From assembly GCA_023262365.1 (NCBI GenBank), contig JALRBF010000096.1, forward strand, positions 1 to 6,416: a stretch of 6,416 nt of DNA, read 5' to 3'. The translations under genes and the position numbers were made by a program. Within the stretch, counting starts at the first letter, position 1, and the number at the start of each line of letters is the position of its first letter. The notes under the pieces are model-generated. The model was not told where the DNA came from. It saw nothing but the letters and a program-made list of their open reading frames with translations, and made no database searches. Source of the DNA: Burkholderiaceae bacterium. Lineage in GTDB: Bacteria; Pseudomonadota; Gammaproteobacteria; Burkholderiales; Burkholderiaceae_C. This document shows positions 1-5,770 of the stretch, piece by piece.

Positions 1-903
1 GCGCTCACCCACCCAACGCGGCGTCAGCCAAAAACTCTCAAGCAACTGCCCCACGGCAAACACCAGCGCCACGGCCAGCACCGGCAGCGACTGGCCAAAC
101 TGCAGCCCGGCGGCGGCCAGCCCCAGCACCAAGCCAAGGCCAAAGCCTAGATACGGTACAAACACCGCCAAGCCGGTGAACACGCCAATGGCCACGGCCA
201 CCTCCAGCCCCACCACGCGCAGCGCCACGCTGTAAAAAACCGCCAGTGCCAACATCACGCGCCACTGACCCCGCAAAAACTGACCGAGTAACACGTGGCT
301 GTCGTGCAACCATGCCTGCCACGCCGGCTGCCACGCCAGCGGCAACCGCTGGGCAAGTTGCGCCAGCCAGCGCGGCCCATCCAGCAGCAAAAACACCGCC
401 GCCACGGGGGTAAGCACGGCGTAACCCGCCCACCCCAGCAACACGCTGCCGCCCACCCGAAGCGACTGCCACAGCCACTGCAACACGTCGGTTTGATGGC
501 CGCTTAGCAACTCGCGCACGTTTTGCTGCAGGCCTTGGGTGTCCAGCGTCAGGCCCCAGGCCGTTAGCCATGGCCCAATCAGGCGCTGCCCTTGGGCCAA
601 CCACTGCGGCAGCTGCTCGCGCAGCAGCGGCAGCTGTTTACCAATAACCGGCACCACCAACAGCACCACCCCCAAAGCCAGCAGCGCGGCCAGCGTCAGC
701 GCCAGCATGGCCGCCCACGACGGCGGCACACGCCAGCGCACCAACCGCTGGTGCAAGGGGTACACCACATAGGCCACCACCGCGGCCAATGCAAAGGGCA
801 GCAGCACCGGCCACAACACCCACAGCAAGACCACGCCAGCCACCACCAGGGGTAAGGCCAGGCGCCAGGTGCTGGGCAATGGGGTGGGCGGGGGCAAAGG
901 CAT
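1..903 (-). CDS. AI-2E family transporter / PerM-type permease, N-terminal part (partial, runs off left edge)
   Basis: An open frame of exactly 301 codons runs from an ATG at 903 down to base 1 without a stop, so the C-terminus lies outside the window. The protein is very hydrophobic. There is a membrane hairpin at about residues 14-50, another segment at 62-87, a less hydrophobic amphipathic stretch at 88-148, a segment at 150-174 ending in LLLDGPRW, and further segments around 213-230, 234-266 and 272-290. The FLRGQ motif (209-213) followed by a VGLEVAVAIG...FVPYLG block (231-253) is characteristic of the AI-2E/PerM (UPF0118) family. Family members are integral inner-membrane proteins; some are reported as autoinducer-2 exporters or Na+/H+ antiporters, but most are untested, so the substrate here is unknown. 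The missing part would be roughly the last 50-60 residues. The gene is divergent from purM, as I recall for other Betaproteobacteria, where hda often follows. The Shine-Dalgarno signal is weak (AGG 11 nt upstream). Confidence 0.9.
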   Translation of the reverse strand, partial: MPLPPPTPLPSTWRLALPLVVAGVVLLWVLWPVLLPFALAAVVAYVVYPLHQRLVRWRVPPSWAAMLALTLAALLALGVVLLVVPVIGKQLPLLREQLPQWLAQGQRLIGPWLTAWGLTLDTQGLQQNVRELLSGHQTDVLQWLWQSLRVGGSVLLGWAGYAVLTPVAAVFLLLDGPRWLAQLAQRLPLAWQPAWQAWLHDSHVLLGQFLRGQWRVMLALAVFYSVALRVVGLEVAVAIGVFTGLAVFVPYLGFGLGLVLGLAAAGLQFGQSLPVLAVALVFAVGQLLESFWLTPRWVGER

Positions 904-910
904 GGAGCAA

Positions 911-940
911 ACAACCTAAAATGAAAGCCGATTTTACGGG
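911..940. promoter_or_regulatory. AT-rich island with divergent -10-like hexamers between the AI-2E gene and purM
   Basis: In an otherwise GC-rich 120-bp intergenic region, a short A/T-rich patch holds a TAAAAT hexamer on the plus strand (917-922) and another on the minus strand (read 936 to 931). Each matches the sigma-70 -10 consensus at five of six bases. The minus-strand copy would start transcription near 924, about 20 nt before the AI-2E gene start. The plus-strand copy would give purM a leader of about 95 nt. Neither has a recognisable -35 hexamer at 16-18 bp, so the assignment is tentative. The rest of 941-1023 is GC-rich, and I see no clear operator or riboswitch in it. Confidence 0.3.
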
Positions 941-1023
941 CCAGACGCGGCGCGGACCGCAGCGGCGCCCGCATTGGCCTCTTTGTCCCACCATACCACC
1001 AAGCGCGCGGCCTTGGCCTGTTC

Positions 1024-2061
1024 ATGAAACCCACCACCTCGATTGACTACAAACAAGCCGGCGTTGACATCGACGCCGCGGACGCCTTGGTGCAACGCCT
1101 CAAACCCCTGGCCAAGCGCACCCAACGCGCTGGGGTGCTGGGCGGGCTGGGCGGCTTTGGCGCTTTGTTCGAAATGCCCAAGGGCTACCACGAGCCGGTG
1201 TTGGTCAGCGGCACCGACGGCGTGGGCACCAAGCTCAGGCTGGCCATTGACTGGCACATGCATGACACCGTGGGCATTGATTTGGTGGCCATGTCGGTCA
1301 ACGACATCTTGGTGCAAGGCGCCGAGCCACTGTTTTTTTTGGACTACTTTGCCTGCGGGCGGCTTGACGTAGAGGTTGCCACCCGCGTCATTGCCGGCAT
1401 TGCCCAGGGCTGCGAGCAATCGGGCTGCGCGTTGATAGGCGGCGAAACCGCCGAAATGCCCGGCATGTACCCCCCAGGCGAGTACGACCTGGCCGGCTTT
1501 GCCGTGGGCGTGGTAGAAAAACAAGCGATGCTCACCGGCCACCAGGTGCAACCCGACGACGTGGTGCTTGGGCTGGCCTCTAGTGGGGTGCACGCCAACG
1601 GCTTTTCGCTGGTGCGGGCGTGTTTGGCGCGCGCCGAGGCCGACTGCCCCACTCACCTTGACGGCATGCCCCTGCGCGAGCGCCTCATGGCACCCACCCG
1701 CATCTACGTCAAGGCGGTGCGCGCGCTGCTGCAGCAGCAGCCGGTGCACGCCATGGCGCACATCACCGGTGGCGGACTGCTTGAGAACATTCCCCGCGTG
1801 TTGCCCGCCGGGCTGGGGGTTAAGCTGCACCGGCAAGCCTGGCCCACCAGCGAGCTGTTTGCCTGGCTGCAAGCCACGGCAGGCATTAACAACCAAGACA
1901 TGAACCGTACGTTTAACAACGGCATTGGCATGGTGGTCATCGTGCCACCCAACGCGGCACAAGCTGCCGCTGACGTGCTGCAACAAGCCGGCGAGACGGT
2001 GTACACACTGGGCCACGTGCAACCCATTGCGCCAAACGCTGCAGCGGTTGAGGTGTGCTAA
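1024..2061 (+). CDS. purM: Phosphoribosylformylglycinamidine cyclo-ligase (AIR synthetase)
   Basis: PurM is cytoplasmic and closes the imidazole ring in de novo purine synthesis: FGAM plus ATP gives AIR, ADP and phosphate. The 345-residue product is full length for the family. Visible signatures are AGVDIDA near the N-terminus (12-18), the GTDGVGTK nucleotide-binding loop (63-70), [20 protein letters not shown] (86-105), [11 protein letters not shown] (139-149), [14 protein letters not shown] (183-196), [12 protein letters not shown] (247-258) and RTFNNGIGM (295-303). Together these cover both halves of the PurM/AIRS fold. The ATG at 1024 places the conserved AGVDIDA block at the usual distance from the start, although no good Shine-Dalgarno sequence precedes it. 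A run of eight T (1333-1340) lies in frame within the PLFFLDYF segment. The gene is divergent from the AI-2E gene and ends 13 bp from the convergent murJ stop. The identification is very secure. Confidence 0.98.
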   Translation: MKPTTSIDYKQAGVDIDAADALVQRLKPLAKRTQRAGVLGGLGGFGALFEMPKGYHEPVLVSGTDGVGTKLRLAIDWHMHDTVGIDLVAMSVNDILVQGAEPLFFLDYFACGRLDVEVATRVIAGIAQGCEQSGCALIGGETAEMPGMYPPGEYDLAGFAVGVVEKQAMLTGHQVQPDDVVLGLASSGVHANGFSLVRACLARAEADCPTHLDGMPLRERLMAPTRIYVKAVRALLQQQPVHAMAHITGGGLLENIPRVLPAGLGVKLHRQAWPTSELFAWLQATAGINNQDMNRTFNNGIGMVVIVPPNAAQAAADVLQQAGETVYTLGHVQPIAPNAAAVEVC

Positions 2062-2074
2062 AGCCTGGGGTGCC

Positions 2075-3640
2075 TTAGCGCGGGGCGCGCCACACCGTGC
2101 GCAGTGACACGCCCATGAGCGCCAACACAGCAAAGTAACCCAGCGCCGAGGCCACCACCACCAGCGCCAACCAACCGGCGCGCAGCCAAGGGGTGCTGGC
2201 CAGCGCCATAAAGTTCAGCCATTGCCCGGCCTCGTGCAACGCCCAAGCCAGCAGCAGCGCCGCCACGGCCACCCGCCACACCAACCGCCACCACCCCGCC
2301 CCGGGCTGGTACCACGTCCGCCGGCGCAAGCCCCAAAGCAGCCACCCGGCGTTGATCCATGAGCCCAAAGCAATCGACAACGCCAACCCCGCGTGCGCCA
2401 ACCACGGCACCAGCGCCACGTTCATCAGCTGCGTCAGCAGCAACACACCCACGGCAATGCGCACCGGGGTGCGGATGTCTTGCTGAGCAAAAAACCCGGG
2501 CGCCAGCACCTTGACCGCTACCAAGCCCAACACCCCCAGGCCGTAACCCTGCACCGCACGCGCCGTTTGCACCACGTCGCTCACGCCAAACGCCCCGTGG
2601 TGATAAAGCACCGCCACCAGAGGCTGGGCAAACACCAGCAGCCCCACGGCCGCGGGTACGCCCAGCAACACCACCAGGCGTAGCCCCCAGTCCAACAGTT
2701 CGCTGTAGCGTTGACGCTGCGCGGCGGCGTGCGCATCGGCCAACTGCGGCAACAACACCACCCCCAGCGCCACGCCCAGCAGCGCAATTGGAAATTCCAT
2801 TAAGCGATCGGCGTAAGTTAACCAACTCACGCTGCCCACCGCTAGGTACGAGGCAATTTGGGTGTTGATCAGCAACGACACCTGCGCCACCGCCACACCC
2901 AGCACGGCCGGGGCCATCAAACCCAGCAGGCGCGCCACACCCGGGCCGCGCCATGCCGCCAGCCAGGCCGATGGCCGCCACCGCACCCCCAAGCGCCACC
3001 CCAGGCGCCGCAGCGCCAGCACCTGCACGGTAAGCTGCAGCACACCGCCTAACATCACCCCGGCGGCCAGGGCGTAAATGGGCGCCACGCCGCGCGCGGC
3101 CAACACCGGCGCCAGCCACCACGCCACCCCCACCATGCACAGGTTAAGCAACGTGGGTGTGGCCGCCGGCACCGCAAAGCGCTGCCACGTGTTCAGCACC
3201 CCAGCGCACAAGGCCACCAGCGACATGAACGCGATGTACGGAAACATCATGCGCGTCAGCGCCACCGCCAAATCGTGCCCGGCCGGCGGTAAGCCGCTGG
3301 CCATGAGCCAAATAAGCACCGGCGCGGCCAACACCCCCAGCACACTGAGCAGCAGCAAGGCACTGGCCAGCGCCGTGGCCACTTCGGCCACAAAGGCGCG
3401 GCTGTCCTCGTCACCCTGGCTGCGCCGGCGCCCGGCCAACAAAGGCACAAAGGCCTGACTAAAGGCGCCCTCGGCCAACAAACGCCGCAGCAAATTGGGA
3501 ATGCGAAACGCCACGTTAAAGGCGTCGGTGGCGGCACTGGCGCCAAACAGCGAAGCAATCATCAACTCGCGCACCAAACCGGTAACGCGCGAGGCCAGCG
3601 TCCAAAGCGACACCAGCGAGACGGACTTCAACAGGTTCAC
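2075..3640 (-). CDS. murJ: Lipid II flippase MurJ (MviN family)
   Basis: MurJ is an inner-membrane protein of the MOP superfamily that flips undecaprenyl-linked lipid II from the cytoplasmic to the periplasmic face for peptidoglycan assembly; it is normally essential. The 521-residue product matches the family length and has about 14 hydrophobic segments. The N-terminal block ASRVTGLVRE...FGAS...TDAFNVAFRIPNLLRR carries R18, R24, D39 and R52, the same positions known to matter in E. coli MurJ. R279 in SWLTYADRLMEFP corresponds to E. coli R270. KVLAPGFFAQQDIRTPV further on is also typical. The start is a GTG at 3640, giving the usual MNLLK N-terminus; the next in-frame ATG is codon 27, inside the first conserved block, so it is unlikely. 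No Shine-Dalgarno sequence is evident. The gene is divergent from rpsT, a pairing I recall from other proteobacteria, and convergent with purM. Confidence 0.97.
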   Translation of the reverse strand: MNLLKSVSLVSLWTLASRVTGLVRELMIASLFGASAATDAFNVAFRIPNLLRRLLAEGAFSQAFVPLLAGRRRSQGDEDSRAFVAEVATALASALLLLSVLGVLAAPVLIWLMASGLPPAGHDLAVALTRMMFPYIAFMSLVALCAGVLNTWQRFAVPAATPTLLNLCMVGVAWWLAPVLAARGVAPIYALAAGVMLGGVLQLTVQVLALRRLGWRLGVRWRPSAWLAAWRGPGVARLLGLMAPAVLGVAVAQVSLLINTQIASYLAVGSVSWLTYADRLMEFPIALLGVALGVVLLPQLADAHAAAQRQRYSELLDWGLRLVVLLGVPAAVGLLVFAQPLVAVLYHHGAFGVSDVVQTARAVQGYGLGVLGLVAVKVLAPGFFAQQDIRTPVRIAVGVLLLTQLMNVALVPWLAHAGLALSIALGSWINAGWLLWGLRRRTWYQPGAGWWRLVWRVAVAALLLAWALHEAGQWLNFMALASTPWLRAGWLALVVVASALGYFAVLALMGVSLRTVWRAPR

Positions 3641-3694
3641 CCCGAGGAGTGTAGTCGGCTTGGCCAGGGCTGGGGCGCCGGCGCGGTTTCGCGG

Positions 3695-3700
3695 TACAAT
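3695..3700 (+). promoter_or_regulatory. Probable -10 element of the rpsT promoter
   Basis: TACAAT matches the sigma-70 -10 consensus at five of six bases. It would start transcription near 3707, leaving a leader of about 36 nt before the rpsT ATG. That fits a highly expressed ribosomal gene. No convincing -35 hexamer is found 16-18 bp upstream, where the sequence is G-rich (near 3671-3678). Confidence 0.5.
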
Positions 3701-3731
3701 GGTCAGTTACTTGCAACACCGCCAAACCCCT

Positions 3732-3737
3732 AGGAGA
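3732..3737 (+). promoter_or_regulatory. Ribosome binding site of rpsT
   Basis: AGGAGA sits five bases before the rpsT ATG and is the best Shine-Dalgarno match ahead of any gene start in the window. It fixes the start at 3743 and fits high expression of a ribosomal protein. Confidence 0.8.
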
Positions 3738-3742
3738 ACCCC

Positions 3743-4033
3743 ATGGCAACAGCCAAAAAACGCAGCCCGCGCCTGCCATCTGGCCGCAAGCGCGCGCGCC
3801 AAAACGTCAAGCTCAACGCCGCGCACACCTCGTTGCGCTCCAAGTACCGCACCACGGTAAAAAACGTGGAAAAAGCCATTGCCAGCGGCGACAAAGAAAA
3901 AGCCACGGCCTTGTTTGGCGTGATGCAGTCCACCGTGGACAGCATTGCCGACAAAGGCATTTTTCACAAAAACAAGGCAGCCCGCGACAAAAGCCGCTTG
4001 GCCGCCAAGCTCAAGGCGTTGGCCACGGCCTAA
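3743..4033 (+). CDS. rpsT: 30S ribosomal protein S20
   Basis: S20 binds 16S rRNA early in assembly of the small ribosomal subunit. The 96-residue product is rich in Lys, Arg and Ala. It carries the family signatures [20 protein letters not shown] (14-33), a central [11 protein letters not shown] helix region and the C-terminal [19 protein letters not shown]. It is some eight residues longer than the E. coli protein because of the basic N-terminal extension [12 protein letters not shown], which I associate with comamonad S20 proteins. The start is set by a strong AGGAGA site. It stands alone as a transcription unit, with its own promoter upstream and an intrinsic terminator about 90 nt after the stop. 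It is divergent from murJ and convergent with the DUF3579 gene. Its A-rich lysine codons (AAA/AAG) lower local GC, as expected for this protein and not a sign of transfer. Confidence 0.97.
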   Translation: MATAKKRSPRLPSGRKRARQNVKLNAAHTSLRSKYRTTVKNVEKAIASGDKEKATALFGVMQSTVDSIADKGIFHKNKAARDKSRLAAKLKALATA

Positions 4034-4045
4034 ACTTGAGCATCT

Positions 4046-4089
4046 CGGGGCCATCACGCCCCGTGCACGAAAGTCTACCGAGGCTTTCG
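4046..4089 (+). ncRNA. Two predicted stem-loops in the rpsT 3' untranslated region (possible 3'UTR-derived small RNA)
   Basis: Between the rpsT stop and its terminator, the RNA can form two hairpins. The first has a perfect 6-bp stem, CGGGGC (4046-4051) with GCCCCG (4058-4063), and a 6-nt loop. The second has a 9-bp stem, CGAAAGTCT (4068-4076) with AGGCTTTCG (4081-4089), one G-U pair and the 4-nt loop ACCG. With the terminator hairpin this makes three stem-loops in about 100 nt. The sequence shows the structures. That they form a stable or functional small RNA released from the rpsT mRNA is inference; they may only protect the 3' end. Confidence 0.3.
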
Positions 4090-4119
4090 CCGTTTGAAAT
4101 CGGTGCGCTGCAAGTAACC

Positions 4120-4142
4120 AACCGCCTTCGGGCGGTTTTTTT
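4120..4142 (+). terminator. Intrinsic terminator of rpsT
   Basis: The stem AACCGCC (4120-4126) pairs perfectly with GGCGGTT (4131-4137) around the stable tetraloop TTCG. It is followed by, and overlaps, a run of seven T (4136-4142). This is a textbook Rho-independent terminator on the plus strand. On the minus strand no T-run follows the stem, so it should not serve the convergent DUF3579 gene efficiently. Confidence 0.92.
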
Positions 4143-4164
4143 GTGGCCACGGGCTGGACCTGCC

Positions 4165-4181
4165 GCGCGCGCATGGCGCGC
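4165..4181. repeat. GC-only inverted repeat after the DUF3579 gene
   Basis: GCGCGC at 4165-4170 and 4176-4181 can pair around the 5-nt spacer GCATG, about 10 bp beyond the DUF3579 stop codon. No T-run follows on either strand. It could act as an RNA 3'-end barrier for the minus-strand gene or be chance in GC-rich sequence. Confidence 0.25.
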
Positions 4182-4190
4182 CGCACCCGC

Positions 4191-4481
4191 TTATTCGTCT
4201 AGCAGCTCCACTTGCAAGTCGTTGTCGCGGGCAAAGCCCACCACAAAGTCCCAGGCCATGGGCTCGTGCGCACGCAAGGCCGGGTCAACAATCACGCAGG
4301 CGTCGCCGTCTCGTGTGGTGGGAATGCACCACGGTGAGTAGCCCATGGTGTGCGCCGCGCCGCCGGGGCGAAACCCGCTCATCACGCCGGCTAGCCGCTC
4401 GCACCAGTCGGAGGGTCGAAATCGCTTGCCCTGGGATGTCACGCCCCGCAACAGCCAACGGCGGTTATCGGACGGGGTCAT
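4191..4481 (-). CDS. DUF3579 family protein of unknown function
   Basis: The 96-residue soluble product starts MTPSDNRRWLLRGVT. It shows a pattern I recognise as DUF3579: an N-terminal LRGVTSQGKRFRPSDWCERLAG segment (11-32), a middle segment with YSPWCIP, an acidic/hydrophobic GDACVIVDPAL strand, and a C-terminal EPMAWDFVVGFARDNDLQVE. There is no signal peptide or membrane segment. The family has no established biochemical role that I know of, so none is assigned. I chose the ATG at 4481, because the alternative at 4514 adds 11 residues (MIGCVRFASPL) unlike the family and would leave almost no room for a promoter. Neither start has a good Shine-Dalgarno sequence. The gene lies between rpsT (convergent) and argD (divergent), a location I recall as common in Burkholderiales. 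The family call comes from memory of the pattern. Confidence 0.85.
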   Translation of the reverse strand: MTPSDNRRWLLRGVTSQGKRFRPSDWCERLAGVMSGFRPGGAAHTMGYSPWCIPTTRDGDACVIVDPALRAHEPMAWDFVVGFARDNDLQVELLDE

Positions 4482-4506
4482 GAGAGGGCTTGCAAATCGA
4501 ACACAA

Positions 4507-4545
4507 CCTATCATTTTATCGCGTGCCCGACCCTACAATACAGCT
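4507..4545. promoter_or_regulatory. Divergent promoter region between the DUF3579 gene and argD
   Basis: The 91-bp divergent gap contains an A/T-rich core. On the plus strand TACAAT (4534-4539) is a five-of-six -10 match that would give argD-argF a leader of about 27 nt. On the minus strand TAAAAT (read 4518 to 4513) is also five of six and would give the DUF3579 gene a leader of about 25 nt. Neither has a good -35 hexamer at normal spacing. The two -10 elements are only about 16 bp apart, so the polymerase sites would overlap. I see no convincing ArgR box. Confidence 0.45.
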
Positions 4546-4572
4546 TTGCTCGCTCACTTGGGTGCCCGCGCC

Positions 4573-5766
4573 ATGCCTGCTTCGTCTCCCCATGTCATGC
4601 CCACTTACGGCCGCTTGCCGATTGCGCTGTCGCACGGCCAAGGGGTGTACGTGTGGGACACCGATAACCGGCGCTACCTCGACGCCTTGGGTGGCATCGC
4701 CGTCAATACCCTAGGCCATGCGCACCCCGAGCTGGTGGCGGCACTGCGCGAACAAGTGGGACAGTTGATCCATTGCTCCAACTACTACCACATCACCCAC
4801 CAAGAGGCACTGGCCGCCGAGCTGGTGCGCTTGTCGGGCATGACCAACGTGTTTTTTTGCTCCAGCGGCCTCGAGGCCAACGAGGCGGCCATCAAAATCG
4901 CGCGCAAGTTTGGCCACGCCAAAGGCATTGAGCGGCCCAGCATCGTGGTCTACGAGCATGCGTTTCATGGGCGCTCGTTGGCCACCCTATCGGCCACGGG
5001 TAACACCAAAATTCAACAAGGCTTCGGCCCCATGGTTGAGGGTTTTGTACGCGTGCCCATTAACCGCATTGAGGCGCTGCGCGAGGTGGCCCAGCAACAG
5101 CCCAACGTGGTGGCGGTGTTTTTTGAGGCGATTCAGGGCGAAGGCGGCGTTCACCCATTGGATGAAGACTACATGCGCGAGGTACGCGCCTTGTGCGACG
5201 CCAACGACTGGCTACTGATGATTGACGAGGTGCAGTGTGGCATTGGGCGCACCGGCAAGTGGTTTGCCCACCAGTGGGCTGACATCGTGCCCGACGTGAT
5301 GCCCCTGGCCAAAGGCCTGGGCAGCGGCGTGCCCATTGGGGCGGTGGTCGCTGGGCCACGCGCGGCCAAGGTGTTTGGCCCGGGCGACCACGGCAGCACA
5401 TTTGGCGGCAACCCACTGGCCACGCGTGCCGGGGTTGAAACACTGCGCATCATGCAAGCCCAAGGCCTGCTGCAAAACGCTGCCGAGGTGGGCGGCTGGA
5501 TGCTGCAAACGCTGCGCCAGCAACTGCACGGCGTGGCTGGCGTGGCCGACATTCGCGGCAAAGGCCTCATGATTGGGATTGAGCTCGACCGCCCTTGTGG
5601 CGCCCTGGTGCAACAAGCCGCCGACGCGGGGCTGCTCATCAGCGTCACCGCCGAGCGGGTGGTACGTATGGTGCCCCCTCTTATCCTCACCCAAACGCAG
5701 GCCCAAGAGGCCATTGACATGCTGTGTCCGCTTATCAAAACATGGCTGCAAACGCCAAGCAACTAG
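4573..5766 (+). CDS. argD: Acetylornithine aminotransferase (class III PLP-dependent)
   Basis: ArgD is a cytoplasmic pyridoxal-phosphate enzyme that makes N-acetylornithine from N-acetylglutamate semialdehyde and glutamate in arginine synthesis; many homologues also act in lysine synthesis as succinyl-DAP aminotransferase. The 397-residue product is of normal length. Visible features are YLDALGGIAVNTLGH (35-49), the PLP-phosphate loop CSSGLEANEAA (96-106), FHGR (131-134), the cofactor-binding LLMIDEVQ with D218, the Schiff-base lysine K247 in LAKGLGSGVP, and HGSTFGGNPLA (273-283). The frame stays open upstream to 4345, but that part overlaps the DUF3579 gene on the other strand and has no ArgD character. 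The ATG at 4573 gives the family N-terminus (SPHVMPTYGR) and follows a candidate promoter. The Shine-Dalgarno signal is poor. argF follows after 4 bp, so the two are almost certainly cotranscribed. Confidence 0.97.
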   Translation: MPASSPHVMPTYGRLPIALSHGQGVYVWDTDNRRYLDALGGIAVNTLGHAHPELVAALREQVGQLIHCSNYYHITHQEALAAELVRLSGMTNVFFCSSGLEANEAAIKIARKFGHAKGIERPSIVVYEHAFHGRSLATLSATGNTKIQQGFGPMVEGFVRVPINRIEALREVAQQQPNVVAVFFEAIQGEGGVHPLDEDYMREVRALCDANDWLLMIDEVQCGIGRTGKWFAHQWADIVPDVMPLAKGLGSGVPIGAVVAGPRAAKVFGPGDHGSTFGGNPLATRAGVETLRIMQAQGLLQNAAEVGGWMLQTLRQQLHGVAGVADIRGKGLMIGIELDRPCGALVQQAADAGLLISVTAERVVRMVPPLILTQTQAQEAIDMLCPLIKTWLQTPSN

Positions 5767-5770
5767 GCTC

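Noticed and set aside
38..994. Several minus-strand frames within the AI-2E gene region (such as 38-604 and 638-994)
   Set aside because: They are out-of-frame readings of the AI-2E gene, whose true frame is open from 903 to the window edge and carries membrane segments and family motifs.
934..2133. A 399-codon open frame on the minus strand opposite purM
   Set aside because: It lies wholly antisense to a complete, strongly conserved purM. Its product is rich in His, Gln, Gly and Ala with no family resemblance, as expected from the reverse reading of GC-biased codons.
2058..3140. A 360-codon open frame on the minus strand overlapping murJ in another frame
   Set aside because: The product is Gly/Ala/Arg-rich low-complexity sequence typical of an alternate frame of a high-GC gene, while the overlapping murJ frame is complete with all key residues.
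4036..4341. A 101-codon plus-strand open frame after rpsT
   Set aside because: It runs straight through the rpsT terminator hairpin and then antisense to the DUF3579 gene, and has Ser/Arg/Ala-rich composition without recognisable features.
4345..4572. Upstream extension of the argD frame by 76 codons
   Set aside because: The extension is antisense to the DUF3579 gene, crosses the candidate promoter of argD and has no resemblance to ArgD N-termini; the start at 4573 fits the family.
4482..4572. Possible ArgR operator upstream of argD
   Set aside because: Only a short TTGCAA palindrome (4490-4495) is present. I could not find a pair of 18-bp ArgR-like boxes, so no operator is called.
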